From Lelliottia sp. WAP21 (GTDB taxonomy: Bacteria > Pseudomonadota > Gammaproteobacteria > Enterobacterales > Enterobacteriaceae): a stretch of DNA of 64,000 bases. Made by a program: the position numbers and the translations under genes. Below, in pieces: positions 52,981 to 61,668 of the stretch (the first letter of the stretch is position 1; every line of letters starts with the position of its first letter). The stretch covers positions 533,576-597,575 of the forward strand of contig NZ_JAIWPG020000001.1 of assembly GCF_020532665.2 (NCBI RefSeq), written 5' to 3'. The notes beneath the pieces are model-generated. The model did no database searches and was not told where the DNA came from. It worked only from the letters and a program-made list of their open reading frames with translations.

Positions 52981-55182
52981 ATGATGATGAAAAAGAGCCT
53001 CTGGGTGCTCAATCCCGTGCTGCTGGCATTCGCCCTGCCGCTTTATGCTGAACAGTCTGACGAAGAGAATGTAGTGGTAAGCGCTACCCGTAGCCATCGT
53101 ACAGTGGCGGAAATGGCGCAAACCACGTGGATCATTGAAGGTCAGGAAATTGAGCAGCAGGTTCAGGGGGGAAAGGAGTTTAAAGACATTCTCGGCCAGC
53201 TAATTCCCGGGATGGACGTCAGCAGCCAGGGACGGACCAACTATGGCATGAACATGCGCGGGCGCTCCATCGTGGTGTTAATCGACGGGGTCCGACTCAA
53301 CTCGTCACGCACGGACAGCCGCCAGCTGGACGCTATCGATCCGTTTAACGTTGAGCATATTGAAGTCATCTCGGGTTCAACCGCGTTATACGGAGGAGGA
53401 AGTACCGGTGGCCTGATCAATATCGTGACAAAAAAAGGCCAGCCAGACCCGCAGGTTGATTTAGAACTGGGGGGCAAAAGTGGCTTTCATAACAGTCGTG
53501 ACCGTGATGAGCGTGTCGCCGCAGCCGTAAGCGGCGGTACCGAACACGCTTCAGGTCGCCTCTCGGTCGCGTATCAGCAATTTGGTGGCTGGTACGACGG
53601 AAACGGAGATGCATTAACCTTCGATAATACACAGACCGGTTTGCAGCACTCCGATCGCCTGGATGTGATGGGAACCGGTACAATAGACATTGACGATACG
53701 CGTCAGCTACAGGTTGTAACGCAATATTACAAAAGCCAGGGTGATGATGACTACGGGCTCAACCTTGATAAAAATATGAGCGCCGTAACGGGAAATGGCA
53801 CAGCGCGGACGCAACAGGGTTTTCGCTCCGACCGTATTCCCGGTACGGAACGTCATCTTATCAGCCTGCAGTATTCCGATACCGATTTCCTGGGGCAAGA
53901 ACTGGTTGGTCAGGTGTATTACCGCGATGAATCGCTGCGATTCTATCCGTTCCCGACGGTCGACAAAAATAAAAATATCACCAGCTTTTCTGCATCAGAA
54001 CAGAATACCGATCAGTACGGTGCCAAACTGACGCTTAACAGCACCCCGCTCGACGGCTGGCAGGTCACCTGGGGTCTGGACACCGATCATGAAACCTTTA
54101 ACGCTAACCAGATGTTCTTCGACCTGAATAAGTCTGTTCCTTCCGGCGGCATGAATAATCAGTCAATCTACTCCACCGGGCGTTATCCAGGGTACAGCAT
54201 TACTAACGTCGCACCGTTCCTGCAAAACAGCTACGACATTAACGACATCTTCACCCTGAGCGGCGGGGTTCGCTATCAATGGACTGAAAATCGGGTCGAT
54301 GACTTTATTGGCTATGCGCAGCAGCAAGCCATTGCCAACGGTAAAGCCACTTCCGCAGAAGCGATCCCAGGCGGGAAGACCGACTACGATAACCTTCTCT
54401 TTAATGCCGGGATTCTGGCGCACCTGACCGAGCGTCAGCAGGTCTGGTTCAATTTCTCTCAGGGTGTGGAACTGCCCGATCCGGGCAAATATTACGGCAA
54501 TGGAGCCTATGCGCCTGCGGATGCCCAGGGCCATCTGGCACTGGGTAAAAGCGTAAATCCGGGTGATGCAAAACTTGAAGGCATCAAAGTTGATTCTTAC
54601 GAGCTGGGCTGGCGTTACACCGGCAACAATCTGCGCACGCAGATCGCGTTTTATTATTCACTCTCCGATAAATCAATTGATATCAATCGCAGCGATATGA
54701 CCATCGATGTGAACCCGCAGGAGCGGCGTATTTATGGTGCGGAAGGCGCGGTGGACTATTTTATTCCGGAGAGTGTCTGGAGTCTGGGTGGGAATTTCAA
54801 CGTTCTGAAATCGGAGATCAAAACGGACGGTTCATGGGAAAAATGGGATGTCACCCAGGCCTCTCCGTCGAAAGCCACAGCTTATATTGGCTGGGCGCCT
54901 GAGCCATGGTCTCTGCGTATTCAGACGCAGCAAACCTTCGATCTAAGCGACGCCACAGGCAACAAGCTGGACGGCTATAATACCGTTGATTTCCTGGGGA
55001 GCTATCAGCTTCCGCTTGGGAAGCTGTCATTCAGTATTGAAAATCTGCTGGATAAACAGTACACCACCGTGTGGGGCCAGCGCGCGCCATTGCTTTATAG
55101 CCCAACGTACGGCAACGCCGCCCTTTACGAGTACAAAGGCCGTGGACGGACCTTTGGTCTTAACTATGCATTGACTTTTTAA
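52981..55182 (+). CDS. iutA: TonB-dependent aerobactin receptor IutA (solitary)
   Basis: Outer-membrane receptor of 733 aa, closely similar along its length to plasmid/ExPEC IutA: EMAQTTWIIE, TNYGMNMRGRSIVVLIDGVRLNSSRTDSRQLD, GSTGGLINIVTKKGQP and C-terminal RTFGLNYALTF. Signal peptide to about residue 23 and the TonB box (EENVVVSATR) follow. Three ATGs in a row (52981, 52984, 52987) leave the start slightly open; the AAGGA ribosome site fits the second or third best. No iucABCD synthesis genes are nearby, so it would import aerobactin made by others. Under a strong Fur box. Confidence 0.93.
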   Translation: MMMKKSLWVLNPVLLAFALPLYAEQSDEENVVVSATRSHRTVAEMAQTTWIIEGQEIEQQVQGGKEFKDILGQLIPGMDVSSQGRTNYGMNMRGRSIVVLIDGVRLNSSRTDSRQLDAIDPFNVEHIEVISGSTALYGGGSTGGLINIVTKKGQPDPQVDLELGGKSGFHNSRDRDERVAAAVSGGTEHASGRLSVAYQQFGGWYDGNGDALTFDNTQTGLQHSDRLDVMGTGTIDIDDTRQLQVVTQYYKSQGDDDYGLNLDKNMSAVTGNGTARTQQGFRSDRIPGTERHLISLQYSDTDFLGQELVGQVYYRDESLRFYPFPTVDKNKNITSFSASEQNTDQYGAKLTLNSTPLDGWQVTWGLDTDHETFNANQMFFDLNKSVPSGGMNNQSIYSTGRYPGYSITNVAPFLQNSYDINDIFTLSGGVRYQWTENRVDDFIGYAQQQAIANGKATSAEAIPGGKTDYDNLLFNAGILAHLTERQQVWFNFSQGVELPDPGKYYGNGAYAPADAQGHLALGKSVNPGDAKLEGIKVDSYELGWRYTGNNLRTQIAFYYSLSDKSIDINRSDMTIDVNPQERRIYGAEGAVDYFIPESVWSLGGNFNVLKSEIKTDGSWEKWDVTQASPSKATAYIGWAPEPWSLRIQTQQTFDLSDATGNKLDGYNTVDFLGSYQLPLGKLSFSIENLLDKQYTTVWGQRAPLLYSPTYGNAALYEYKGRGRTFGLNYALTF

Positions 55183-55194
55183 GCCATAAAAAAA

Positions 55195-55222
55195 GGCTCC
55201 TCAACCTGAGCGATGAGGAGCC
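55195..55222 (-). terminator. ycfJ terminator
   Basis: GGCTCCTCA and TGAGGAGCC arms; on the minus strand followed by a run of seven T (A at 55188-55194). Lies between the iutA stop and ycfJ. Confidence 0.8.
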
Positions 55223-55242
55223 AAATTATCAGAACACCTTTT

Positions 55243-55782
55243 TTACGCTTTGTTATTCAATACCAGCTGACCATTTCCATCGAGAGGAATTTGCGTGCCG
55301 GGATCGTTATCCATACGGATTTTTCCCTGCTGGTCGCCAATTTTATACGTCACGTCGTAACCCAGCATTTTCTCTGACTTGTCATAGACCGTCTTACAAC
55401 GCTGCTGAGTCGTTGTGTAGGTATCGTTATCCTGCATAGCGCCCTGGACCTGATGACCGGCATAGCCCCCGCCCAGCGCACCGACCACGGTGGCAACATC
55501 TTTACCGCGTCCACCACCAAACTGATGGCCAATGACCCCGCCGGCTACCGCACCTAATACGGAACCTGCGATACGATTCTCGTCCTGCACCGGGCGACGA
55601 TGCGTGACGGCAACGTTACGGCATTCCTGACGAGGCGTTTTCACGCTCTCTTTAATCGGTGTCGCAGAGACAACCTGCGCATATTGTGGACCACGATCAA
55701 GTACATTCAGACTGGCTACTGCAGCCACACCTAATGCCGCCGCGACGCCAATCCCTATACCCGCCAACATAGATTTATTCAC
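55243..55782 (-). CDS. ycfJ: Glycine-zipper protein YcfJ
   Basis: Membrane-anchored periplasmic protein of 179 aa with a hydrophobic N-terminal segment and a glycine-rich repeat (GSVLGAVAGGVIGHQFGGGRG...VGALGGGYAG), family 2TM-type glycine zipper. Starts at GTG 55782 with AAGGAGG seven bases before it; the longer frame from 55821 is rejected. E. coli YcfJ has the same length. Function unclear. Confidence 0.94.
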   Translation of the reverse strand: MNKSMLAGIGIGVAAALGVAAVASLNVLDRGPQYAQVVSATPIKESVKTPRQECRNVAVTHRRPVQDENRIAGSVLGAVAGGVIGHQFGGGRGKDVATVVGALGGGYAGHQVQGAMQDNDTYTTTQQRCKTVYDKSEKMLGYDVTYKIGDQQGKIRMDNDPGTQIPLDGNGQLVLNNKA

Positions 55783-55930
55783 GGGAGTTCCTCCTTTGTT
55801 GCTAATGAAACAATTCTGCAATCAAGGTGTGATTTCGCCAATCAGAATAAGGATCAAAAAAGCGGTTATAAGGGAGGCGACAGCGCGTTTCGGAGAACTC
55901 TTACGTTAAAGGCGGGGATGCGTAAAACAG

Positions 55931-55950
55931 CCCCGCCGGGTCCGGCGGGG
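55931..55950 (-). terminator. ndh terminator
   Basis: CCCCGCCGG and CCGGCGGGG arms with a two-base loop; on the minus strand followed by CTGTTTTACG. Located 9 bases past the ndh stop. Confidence 0.8.
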
Positions 55951-55958
55951 TTAAAGGA

Positions 55959-57263
55959 TTAATGCAGCTTGAGGCGTGGGCGTATCACGCGGTTGATACT
56001 GCCCACCAGCATCATTAAGCCGGTTTTAAAGTAACCGTGCAGCGCCACCTGATGCATACGGTAGAGCGAGATATAAACGAAGCGAGCAATCCGCCCTTCT
56101 ACCATCATCGAACCGCGCATCAGGTTGCCCATCAGGCTACCCACGGTGGAGAAGTTAGACAGCGATACCAGTGAACCGTGATCCTTATAAACATAGGATT
56201 TTAAAGGTTTACCTTTGATCTGCGCCAGAATGTTATGTAACGCCAGGCTGGCCATCTGATGAGCAGCCTGCGCGCGCGGTGGCACGAAACCGCCTTCGGG
56301 GCGCGCACAAGAGGCACAATCGCCAATAGCGTAGATATCCTGATCCCGCGTGGTCTGCAGCGTCTGTTCTACCACCAGCTGATTGATGCGGTTCGTTTCA
56401 AGCCCACCGATATCTTTCATGAAATCAGGTGCTTTAATCCCCGCCGCCCAGACCATCAGGTCGGCCTGGATATATTCGCCTTCTTTCGTGTGAAGACCCC
56501 CAGCATCCGCGCTGGTCACCATCGTTTGTGTCAGAACGCGCACGCCCATTTTGGTCAGCTCATTATGCGCAGCGCCGGAGATACGCGGCGGCAACGCAGG
56601 CAGAATACGCTCACCGGCTTCCACCAGCGTGACGTTTAACGCCTCGTTGGTCAGGCCTTTATAGCCGTAGCTATGCAGCTGTTTCACCGCATTGTGCAGC
56701 TCGGCAGAAAGCTCAACGCCCGTCGCGCCCCCGCCGACAATGGCAATATTGACCTTGCCGTTTGCGCCAAGGTTATTGGAATACTTCAGGAACAGGTTAA
56801 GCATTTCCTGATGGAAACGACGCGCCTGATGCGGGTTATCCAGGAAAATACAGTGATCTTTCACACCAGGGGTATTGAAGTCATTGGAGGTGCTGCCCAG
56901 CGCCATAACCAGCGTGTCATACGCAATTTTACGCTCGGGGACCAGCAGTTCACCTTTATCATCGCGCAGTTCTGCCAGCGTCAGCGTTTTGCTCTCGCGA
57001 TTGATATCCACTACGGAACCCAACTGGAACTGGAAGTCGTGGTTACGTGCGTGAGCCAGATAGCTGAGCGCATCCACACCCTCGTCCAGCGAACCGGTAG
57101 CCACTTCGTGCAGTAAGGGTTTCCACAGATGACTGTGGTTACGATCGACCAGTGTAATTTTGGCTTTTTTACCACGACCCAGCTTTTTGCCGAGTTGGGT
57201 TGCCAGCTCCAGCCCGCCTGCACCGCCACCCACAATCACTATCTTTTTCAATGGTGTAGTCAA
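55959..57263 (-). CDS. ndh: NADH dehydrogenase II
   Basis: Non-proton-pumping, FAD-containing NADH:quinone oxidoreductase, membrane-associated; 434 aa, E. coli length. FAD motif [20 protein letters not shown] at the N-terminus and an NADH motif [14 protein letters not shown] in the middle. Expressed aerobically and repressed by FNR in E. coli; a perfect FNR site lies upstream. Ends with a strong terminator. Confidence 0.98.
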   Translation of the reverse strand: MTTPLKKIVIVGGGAGGLELATQLGKKLGRGKKAKITLVDRNHSHLWKPLLHEVATGSLDEGVDALSYLAHARNHDFQFQLGSVVDINRESKTLTLAELRDDKGELLVPERKIAYDTLVMALGSTSNDFNTPGVKDHCIFLDNPHQARRFHQEMLNLFLKYSNNLGANGKVNIAIVGGGATGVELSAELHNAVKQLHSYGYKGLTNEALNVTLVEAGERILPALPPRISGAAHNELTKMGVRVLTQTMVTSADAGGLHTKEGEYIQADLMVWAAGIKAPDFMKDIGGLETNRINQLVVEQTLQTTRDQDIYAIGDCASCARPEGGFVPPRAQAAHQMASLALHNILAQIKGKPLKSYVYKDHGSLVSLSNFSTVGSLMGNLMRGSMMVEGRIARFVYISLYRMHQVALHGYFKTGLMMLVGSINRVIRPRLKLH

Positions 57264-57398
57264 CGTGACCCCCTCAAATTATTAACCAATTGTTAATTAA
57301 ACGTTATAAAAATAACCCTTAATTAACAACAGGTTACAGCACTGAAACCATTCAGGTGCATTGAGAATAACATGCAAGGCGCATTGGTCATACCAAAA

Positions 57399-57412
57399 TT
57401 GATGTGAATCAA
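57399..57412 (-). promoter_or_regulatory. FNR binding site upstream of ndh
   Basis: TTGAT-N4-ATCAA, a perfect FNR consensus, about 140 bases before the ndh start and probably near -100 from the promoter. FNR represses ndh in anaerobic E. coli through upstream sites. Confidence 0.8.
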
Positions 57413-57449
57413 GTTTTGGTGGGTGTAAATTGACCAATTGTAGCAAAGA

Positions 57450-57482
57450 GAAGGCCCGCTCAGCTTTCGCTGCCGGGCCTTA
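57450..57482 (-). terminator. Hairpin after ycfP
   Basis: AAGGCCCG and CGGGCCTT arms with a 15-base loop; on the minus strand followed by CTCTTTG. Separates the ycfP string from the ndh upstream region. Confidence 0.55.
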
Positions 57483-57499
57483 GAACAAAACGAGGCGGG

Positions 57500-58042
57500 T
57501 TAGCCCAGCGTTTTAAAGGCTTTAATCCGCTGAAGATGGGGTGAGATGCTTTTGAATTTGTGGGTTTGTTCTTCATCCCAGACAATTTCATAGAAATGAT
57601 GTAACACCTCAGCCGATCGTTGACTGTTGAGAGCCTCATCGTTGCGTGAGAGGATCGCCAGACAGCGGTCGCGGTTCTTCTCGCGGAAGTTACTCACGCA
57701 TTTGGTTGCAATGTCGACATACTCTTCAGGCCGATCAATCTTGCCTTCCATATTCTCGTTAGGGAACAGGTTGGGATTGAATACCACCTGGCGAATATCA
57801 CACAAAAAACCTATACGCTCAGCCCAGTAGCCCCCCAGACCCACACCGCATATCAGCGGGCGGTCATCGATATTCAGCTGCAACATTTTGTCCACTTCTT
57901 TGAGCAGATGCTGCATATCGTGCTTAGGGTGCCGGGTGCTGTAACTGATCAGACGGACATCCGGATCGATAAACTGAAGTTGCAGCACCTTTTCATGATT
58001 ACCAGGACTGTTCGAATCAAAACCGTGCAAATAGATGATCAT
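57500..58042 (-). CDS. ycfP: UPF0227 alpha/beta-hydrolase-like protein YcfP
   Basis: Soluble protein of 180 aa with an alpha/beta-hydrolase appearance: start [18 protein letters not shown], then a [13 protein letters not shown] segment where the nucleophile elbow would be. E. coli YcfP has the same length. Substrate unknown. Last gene of the hinT-to-ycfP string. Confidence 0.94.
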   Translation of the reverse strand: MIIYLHGFDSNSPGNHEKVLQLQFIDPDVRLISYSTRHPKHDMQHLLKEVDKMLQLNIDDRPLICGVGLGGYWAERIGFLCDIRQVVFNPNLFPNENMEGKIDRPEEYVDIATKCVSNFREKNRDRCLAILSRNDEALNSQRSAEVLHHFYEIVWDEEQTHKFKSISPHLQRIKAFKTLG

Positions 58043-58076
58043 TGTATCCTCACCACGCTACGTCTTCCGAGAGGGG

Positions 58077-59102
58077 TTATTGGCCCGCTTTATGCGCCTG
58101 CCAGCGCTCATTCAGGGCTTCAAGCTCTGTATGAATCGCCTTCCAGCGTGCTGAACTGATAAGGTCCTGACGGCCAAATGTTCCTTTATGATACAATTGT
58201 GTAACACGTTCAGCATTGATCGGCGACAGGTTATCTAACACGCTAACCGCACCTTTACGATTATTACAGACCAGGATCATATCGCAACCGGCGTCCAGCG
58301 ATGCCTGACCCCGTTCGGCATAGCTGCCCATGATCGCCGCCCCTTCCATCGACAGATCGTCGGAGAAAATAACGCCGTTAAAGCCTAGTTCTTGTCTTAA
58401 AACGGTTTTTAACCAGTGGGGTGAACCGCTGGCCGGACGAGGATCAACCTCACTGTAAATGACATGCGCAGGCATGATGGCATCCAGCTTATTCTCGGTA
58501 ATCAGAGAGCGGAACACCGACATATCTCTGGCCCGAATCACCTCTTCCGGACGCGGATCGCGTGGCGTTTCTTTATGTGAATCAGCCGTCACCGCCCCAT
58601 GCCCTGGAAAATGCTTTCCTGTGGTCTTCATTCCTGCCGCATGCATACCATCAATAAAACGTGTCGCCATCGCCAGGGCAATCTGCGGATCTTCATGATA
58701 AGAACGTTCACCAATGGCCGCGCTGATATGTCCCACATCCAGCACGGGGGCAAAACTGATATCGATGTCCATCGCAATCATCTCACTGGCCATCAACCAG
58801 CCCGCGTCCTGCGCCAGTTTGCCCCCCTCTTCAACGCCCAGAAGCGCTGCGAAAGATTGCGCAGCAGGCAGACGAGTAAAGCCCTCGCGAAAACGTTGCA
58901 CGCGTCCGCCTTCCTGATCGACGGCGACCACCAGACGATGATGTGACGCGTCGCGGATCTGCCGCACCAGTTCACGCAGCTGCGCGGGATCGTGATAGTT
59001 GCGGGTGAACAGAATCAGTCCGCCGACCAGCGGATGCGCAAGTATCTCGCGCTCTTCTGCATCCAGTTCATACCCTTCTACATCCAACATTACCGGACCC
59101 AC
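58077..59102 (-). CDS. nagZ: Beta-N-acetylglucosaminidase NagZ
   Basis: Cytoplasmic glycoside hydrolase family 3 enzyme that trims GlcNAc from anhydro-muropeptides in peptidoglycan recycling. The GH3 active-site segment [18 protein letters not shown] and the nucleophile segment [10 protein letters not shown] are intact. GTG 59102 gives 341 aa, the E. coli length, and fits its start MGPVML; a GTG at 59108 is also possible. Recycled muropeptides can signal AmpC induction. Confidence 0.97.
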   Translation of the reverse strand: MGPVMLDVEGYELDAEEREILAHPLVGGLILFTRNYHDPAQLRELVRQIRDASHHRLVVAVDQEGGRVQRFREGFTRLPAAQSFAALLGVEEGGKLAQDAGWLMASEMIAMDIDISFAPVLDVGHISAAIGERSYHEDPQIALAMATRFIDGMHAAGMKTTGKHFPGHGAVTADSHKETPRDPRPEEVIRARDMSVFRSLITENKLDAIMPAHVIYSEVDPRPASGSPHWLKTVLRQELGFNGVIFSDDLSMEGAAIMGSYAERGQASLDAGCDMILVCNNRKGAVSVLDNLSPINAERVTQLYHKGTFGRQDLISSARWKAIHTELEALNERWQAHKAGQ

Positions 59103-59113
59103 ACCCACCTCTC

Positions 59114-59938
59114 TTATCCTTTAGTTTGTAACTGACGCCAGACGTTATCTGCCAGCGTAATAAATTGTTTATCGCCCGTTTGCTGAAAGCGCAGCTCGAA
59201 CCAGCCAGCCATTAACAGCAAAACCCAGGGACGCCAGCGCCTGACCTGATTTTGTAGCAATGCCTCCGGCATCCTGGCGGTACTGGCGTAGGCCTGTACG
59301 AGAATCCGTCTGGCCTCGTCCGATGGCATCCAGACGGCAGCCAGTTCAAGCGCCACATCCCCATCACCGCAATATTCCCAGTCAATCAACCTTTCGCCTG
59401 CCGGGGTATGCACGATATTTCCGGCGTGGACATCCATATGCAAGGGTGCCAGACGCAGAGGCCGGGGTTCCCGACGTCGGCGCAGACGCTGTAGAGACCT
59501 GAGCCATAACAGCGTGCGTCGGGCGGGTGCCGCCTGTTGCCAGTAATAATCGAGTAGCGGCATCAGCGTGATACGCCAGCCTAAACGGGGCTGGCGGTGA
59601 AGATGATACAGCATGTCCGCAAGCGTTGACGTAGCAGGCAGCACGCTTTTGACCTCACCAGGAAGATACTCGACCGCCATCCAGCCGTGTGCGAAGAAAC
59701 AGGGTTTGGGTACCAGACTGTTCGGCAGACGCTGCAGAGCGCGAAACTGGCGACGAAAGTGAAAGGCAGGAACGGCAGCATCGTGGTGGTGCCGCAATAC
59801 CTTGCGCTCCTCACCCCGTTCAATAATGCAACTCGCGCCGCTAAACCCGGCATGGGTTTGCGGCGCGATAAGGCGATACCGGGGGAAATAGCGCGCAAGG
59901 ATCGCCTCGCGCGTCATCTTATTGCTGTGTAACGGCAC
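59114..59938 (-). CDS. thiK: Thiamine kinase ThiK
   Basis: Phosphorylates thiamine; choline/ethanolamine kinase-like fold. GTG 59938 gives 274 aa, the E. coli length, and matches its start; the frame from 59962 is longer and lies inside lpoB. The kinase motif [14 protein letters not shown] (Brenner-type) and DWEYCGDGD are visible. Overlaps the lpoB end by 20 bases, so translation may be coupled. Confidence 0.95.
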   Translation of the reverse strand: MPLHSNKMTREAILARYFPRYRLIAPQTHAGFSGASCIIERGEERKVLRHHHDAAVPAFHFRRQFRALQRLPNSLVPKPCFFAHGWMAVEYLPGEVKSVLPATSTLADMLYHLHRQPRLGWRITLMPLLDYYWQQAAPARRTLLWLRSLQRLRRRREPRPLRLAPLHMDVHAGNIVHTPAGERLIDWEYCGDGDVALELAAVWMPSDEARRILVQAYASTARMPEALLQNQVRRWRPWVLLLMAGWFELRFQQTGDKQFITLADNVWRQLQTKG

Positions 59939-60569
59939 CTTTACCTGACCAGATAATTTCACCTGTCTGAACCAGCATCAGCTGCATTTGCAGTGATGGC
60001 GCGTTTACATTGCCCGTGGCATTTGAATAAAGGACGTATTGTGCGCCCACATTGCGTGCGATACCGATCGCTTTACTGCGGGTACCGAGGCTGTCCTGCG
60101 GAGAGAGACCTAACTGCTGCTTCGCCACGGCCAGCTGCTGAGCCGAAACCAGCGTAAACTTACCGTTATTCGCCAGCGCATTGCGCAGCGTTTCAGTGGC
60201 CTCACCGGCGTTCAGTGTACCGTTAGTCCGGTTATTGACGCTGTCCACCAGCAGAACGCTACCTGCGGTCACGCCCTGAGCCTGCAACATTTTGCCCACC
60301 ATTGGCTGCATCGCGCCATTCCAGTCATAGTGACGGACGCGTGGCGCGGGCTGTGAAGTCTGGTCCGGATGTTCTATCGGGCCTGGCTGAGCCGGGATCG
60401 TGGGCACCGAAGGCACCGTTGGGACCGGCTGTGTTGGTGGTACAGGCTGCTCCGTACCCGGTTTGGCTTCATCGACCGGTGCAGGCTGTTGTTCAGTACG
60501 TGTAATACACCCAGACAGGAACAACGCAAATGCCGTCACGAGCGCGTAGCGGCTTAGATTTTTAATCAA
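59919..60569 (-). CDS. lpoB: Outer-membrane lipoprotein LpoB, activator of PBP1B
   Basis: Lipoprotein (lipobox LSGC near 19) of 216 aa that reaches across the periplasm to stimulate PBP1B. A Pro/Gln/Thr-rich disordered linker (about 24-75) precedes the folded domain starting near MQPMVGKML. E. coli LpoB has 213 aa. Cotranscribed with ycfL upstream and thiK downstream. Confidence 0.96.
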   Translation of the reverse strand: MIKNLSRYALVTAFALFLSGCITRTEQQPAPVDEAKPGTEQPVPPTQPVPTVPSVPTIPAQPGPIEHPDQTSQPAPRVRHYDWNGAMQPMVGKMLQAQGVTAGSVLLVDSVNNRTNGTLNAGEATETLRNALANNGKFTLVSAQQLAVAKQQLGLSPQDSLGTRSKAIGIARNVGAQYVLYSNATGNVNAPSLQMQLMLVQTGEIIWSGKGAVTQQ

Positions 60570-60579
60570 GGTTCACCCC

Positions 60580-60954
60580 TCACAGATAAAGATAAAGTCT
60601 GACCTTATGTGCACCCAGATAGTTGGCGCTACCGTAAAGCGTGACCGACGATTTCGCCGGGATAGTCACGTTACGTGGCGCCTCAAGCGGGTGCATCTCA
60701 AGACCTCTTACGTCATACCAGTAAAAGCGGTAATGTACGGTAACAGGCTCATTTCTTTCGTTATAAAGCTGTGAGGACGCCGATGGCTGAATATCACTGA
60801 TGGTCAGTGACGGTGTATCAGCGGTGATCCCCGCCGCTAATACCGACGACTCCATCACCAGCGTCTGCTCATCACTCACCGGAATAGCCGGACGCGAACT
60901 GCAGCCTGCTATCAGGATAGTTAATGCCAGAACAGCGATACGTCCTTTAAGCAT
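60580..60954 (-). CDS. ycfL: Lipoprotein YcfL
   Basis: Small lipoprotein of 124 aa; signal peptide MLKGRIAVLALTILIAGC with lipobox at C18. E. coli YcfL has 125 aa. The YNERNEPVTVHYRFYWYDVRG segment is conserved. ATG 60954 is chosen because it starts at the signal peptide; earlier in-frame starts overlap hinT. Function unknown. Confidence 0.93.
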   Translation of the reverse strand: MLKGRIAVLALTILIAGCSSRPAIPVSDEQTLVMESSVLAAGITADTPSLTISDIQPSASSQLYNERNEPVTVHYRFYWYDVRGLEMHPLEAPRNVTIPAKSSVTLYGSANYLGAHKVRLYLYL

Positions 60955-60955
60955 A

Positions 60956-61315
60956 TTAAAGACCTTTGTACGCCAGCATAGGGCCCAGCGGGCGGCCGCC
61001 AAGCAGATGCATGTGAATATGATAAACTTCCTGGCCGCCATGGAGATTGCAATTCATGATCAGGCGGTAACCGTCCTGTGCAATCCCTTCCTGCTGCGCA
61101 ATTTTCGCGGCTACCGTCAGCATACGGCCTAATGCGACTTCGTGCTCGGGTTTCACGTCGTTAACGGTCGGAATCAGAATATTGGGAATGATAAGGATGT
61201 GTGTCGGAGCCTGAGGCGAAATATCGCGAAAAGCCGTGACCAGCTCATCCTGATACACGATATCCGACGGAATTTCGCGACGGATAATTTTACTGAAAAT
61301 CGTTTCTTCAGCCAT
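60956..61315 (-). CDS. hinT: HIT-family purine nucleoside phosphoramidase HinT
   Basis: Hydrolyses adenosine 5'-phosphoramidates; the HIT triad reads HIHMH near the C-terminus. ATG 61315 starts [18 protein letters not shown] and gives 119 aa, the E. coli length; an AAAAGGAAA ribosome site precedes it. First gene of the hinT-ycfL-lpoB-thiK-nagZ-ycfP string, all on the minus strand with gaps of only a few bases. Confidence 0.97.
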   Translation of the reverse strand: MAEETIFSKIIRREIPSDIVYQDELVTAFRDISPQAPTHILIIPNILIPTVNDVKPEHEVALGRMLTVAAKIAQQEGIAQDGYRLIMNCNLHGGQEVYHIHMHLLGGRPLGPMLAYKGL

Positions 61316-61668
61316 GACGTTTTCCTTTTTAGTTAAACTGGCGTGGCATGCCAGGCGATAACACGTTCCATGCATCGGGTTTGTGACACGACACAAGAGT
61401 ATGAGCGAGATTCTCCTGACCTTTCAACCTTATCCCTCGATTTCTTTCCTTATCGTGCAATAAGTACTCTGCTCCCCTCGTCTCCTCCCCTTTCTTACCC
61501 TGAAACATTATTTCACTTCCCACTGAAACGTCTGTTTACAGGTTTAATCACAATGCGTATATTTCGCATTTGCATTTTCATGCGCATTAACAACATAGAA
61601 AACGACTTCCGGCCGCCAGGACGGTACGGAGGCACACCATTCATATTGCATTCAGAAAGGGTTTGATA
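61316..61668. other. 353-base intergenic region between hinT and fhuE
   Basis: No coding region I can support. It holds the hinT upstream DNA and the fhuE promoter region. At 61552-61587 there is an AATGCG-N7-CGCATT inverted repeat, tandem GCATTT hexamers (61566-61571, 61572-61577) and an ATGCGCAT palindrome (61580-61587). I see no good full Fur consensus, though the hexamers could serve as Fur half-sites. Confidence 0.6.

Noticed and set aside
61552..61587. Fur box for fhuE
   Set aside because: Tandem GCATTT hexamers and palindromes are visible, but no stretch reaches a convincing match to the 19-base Fur consensus.
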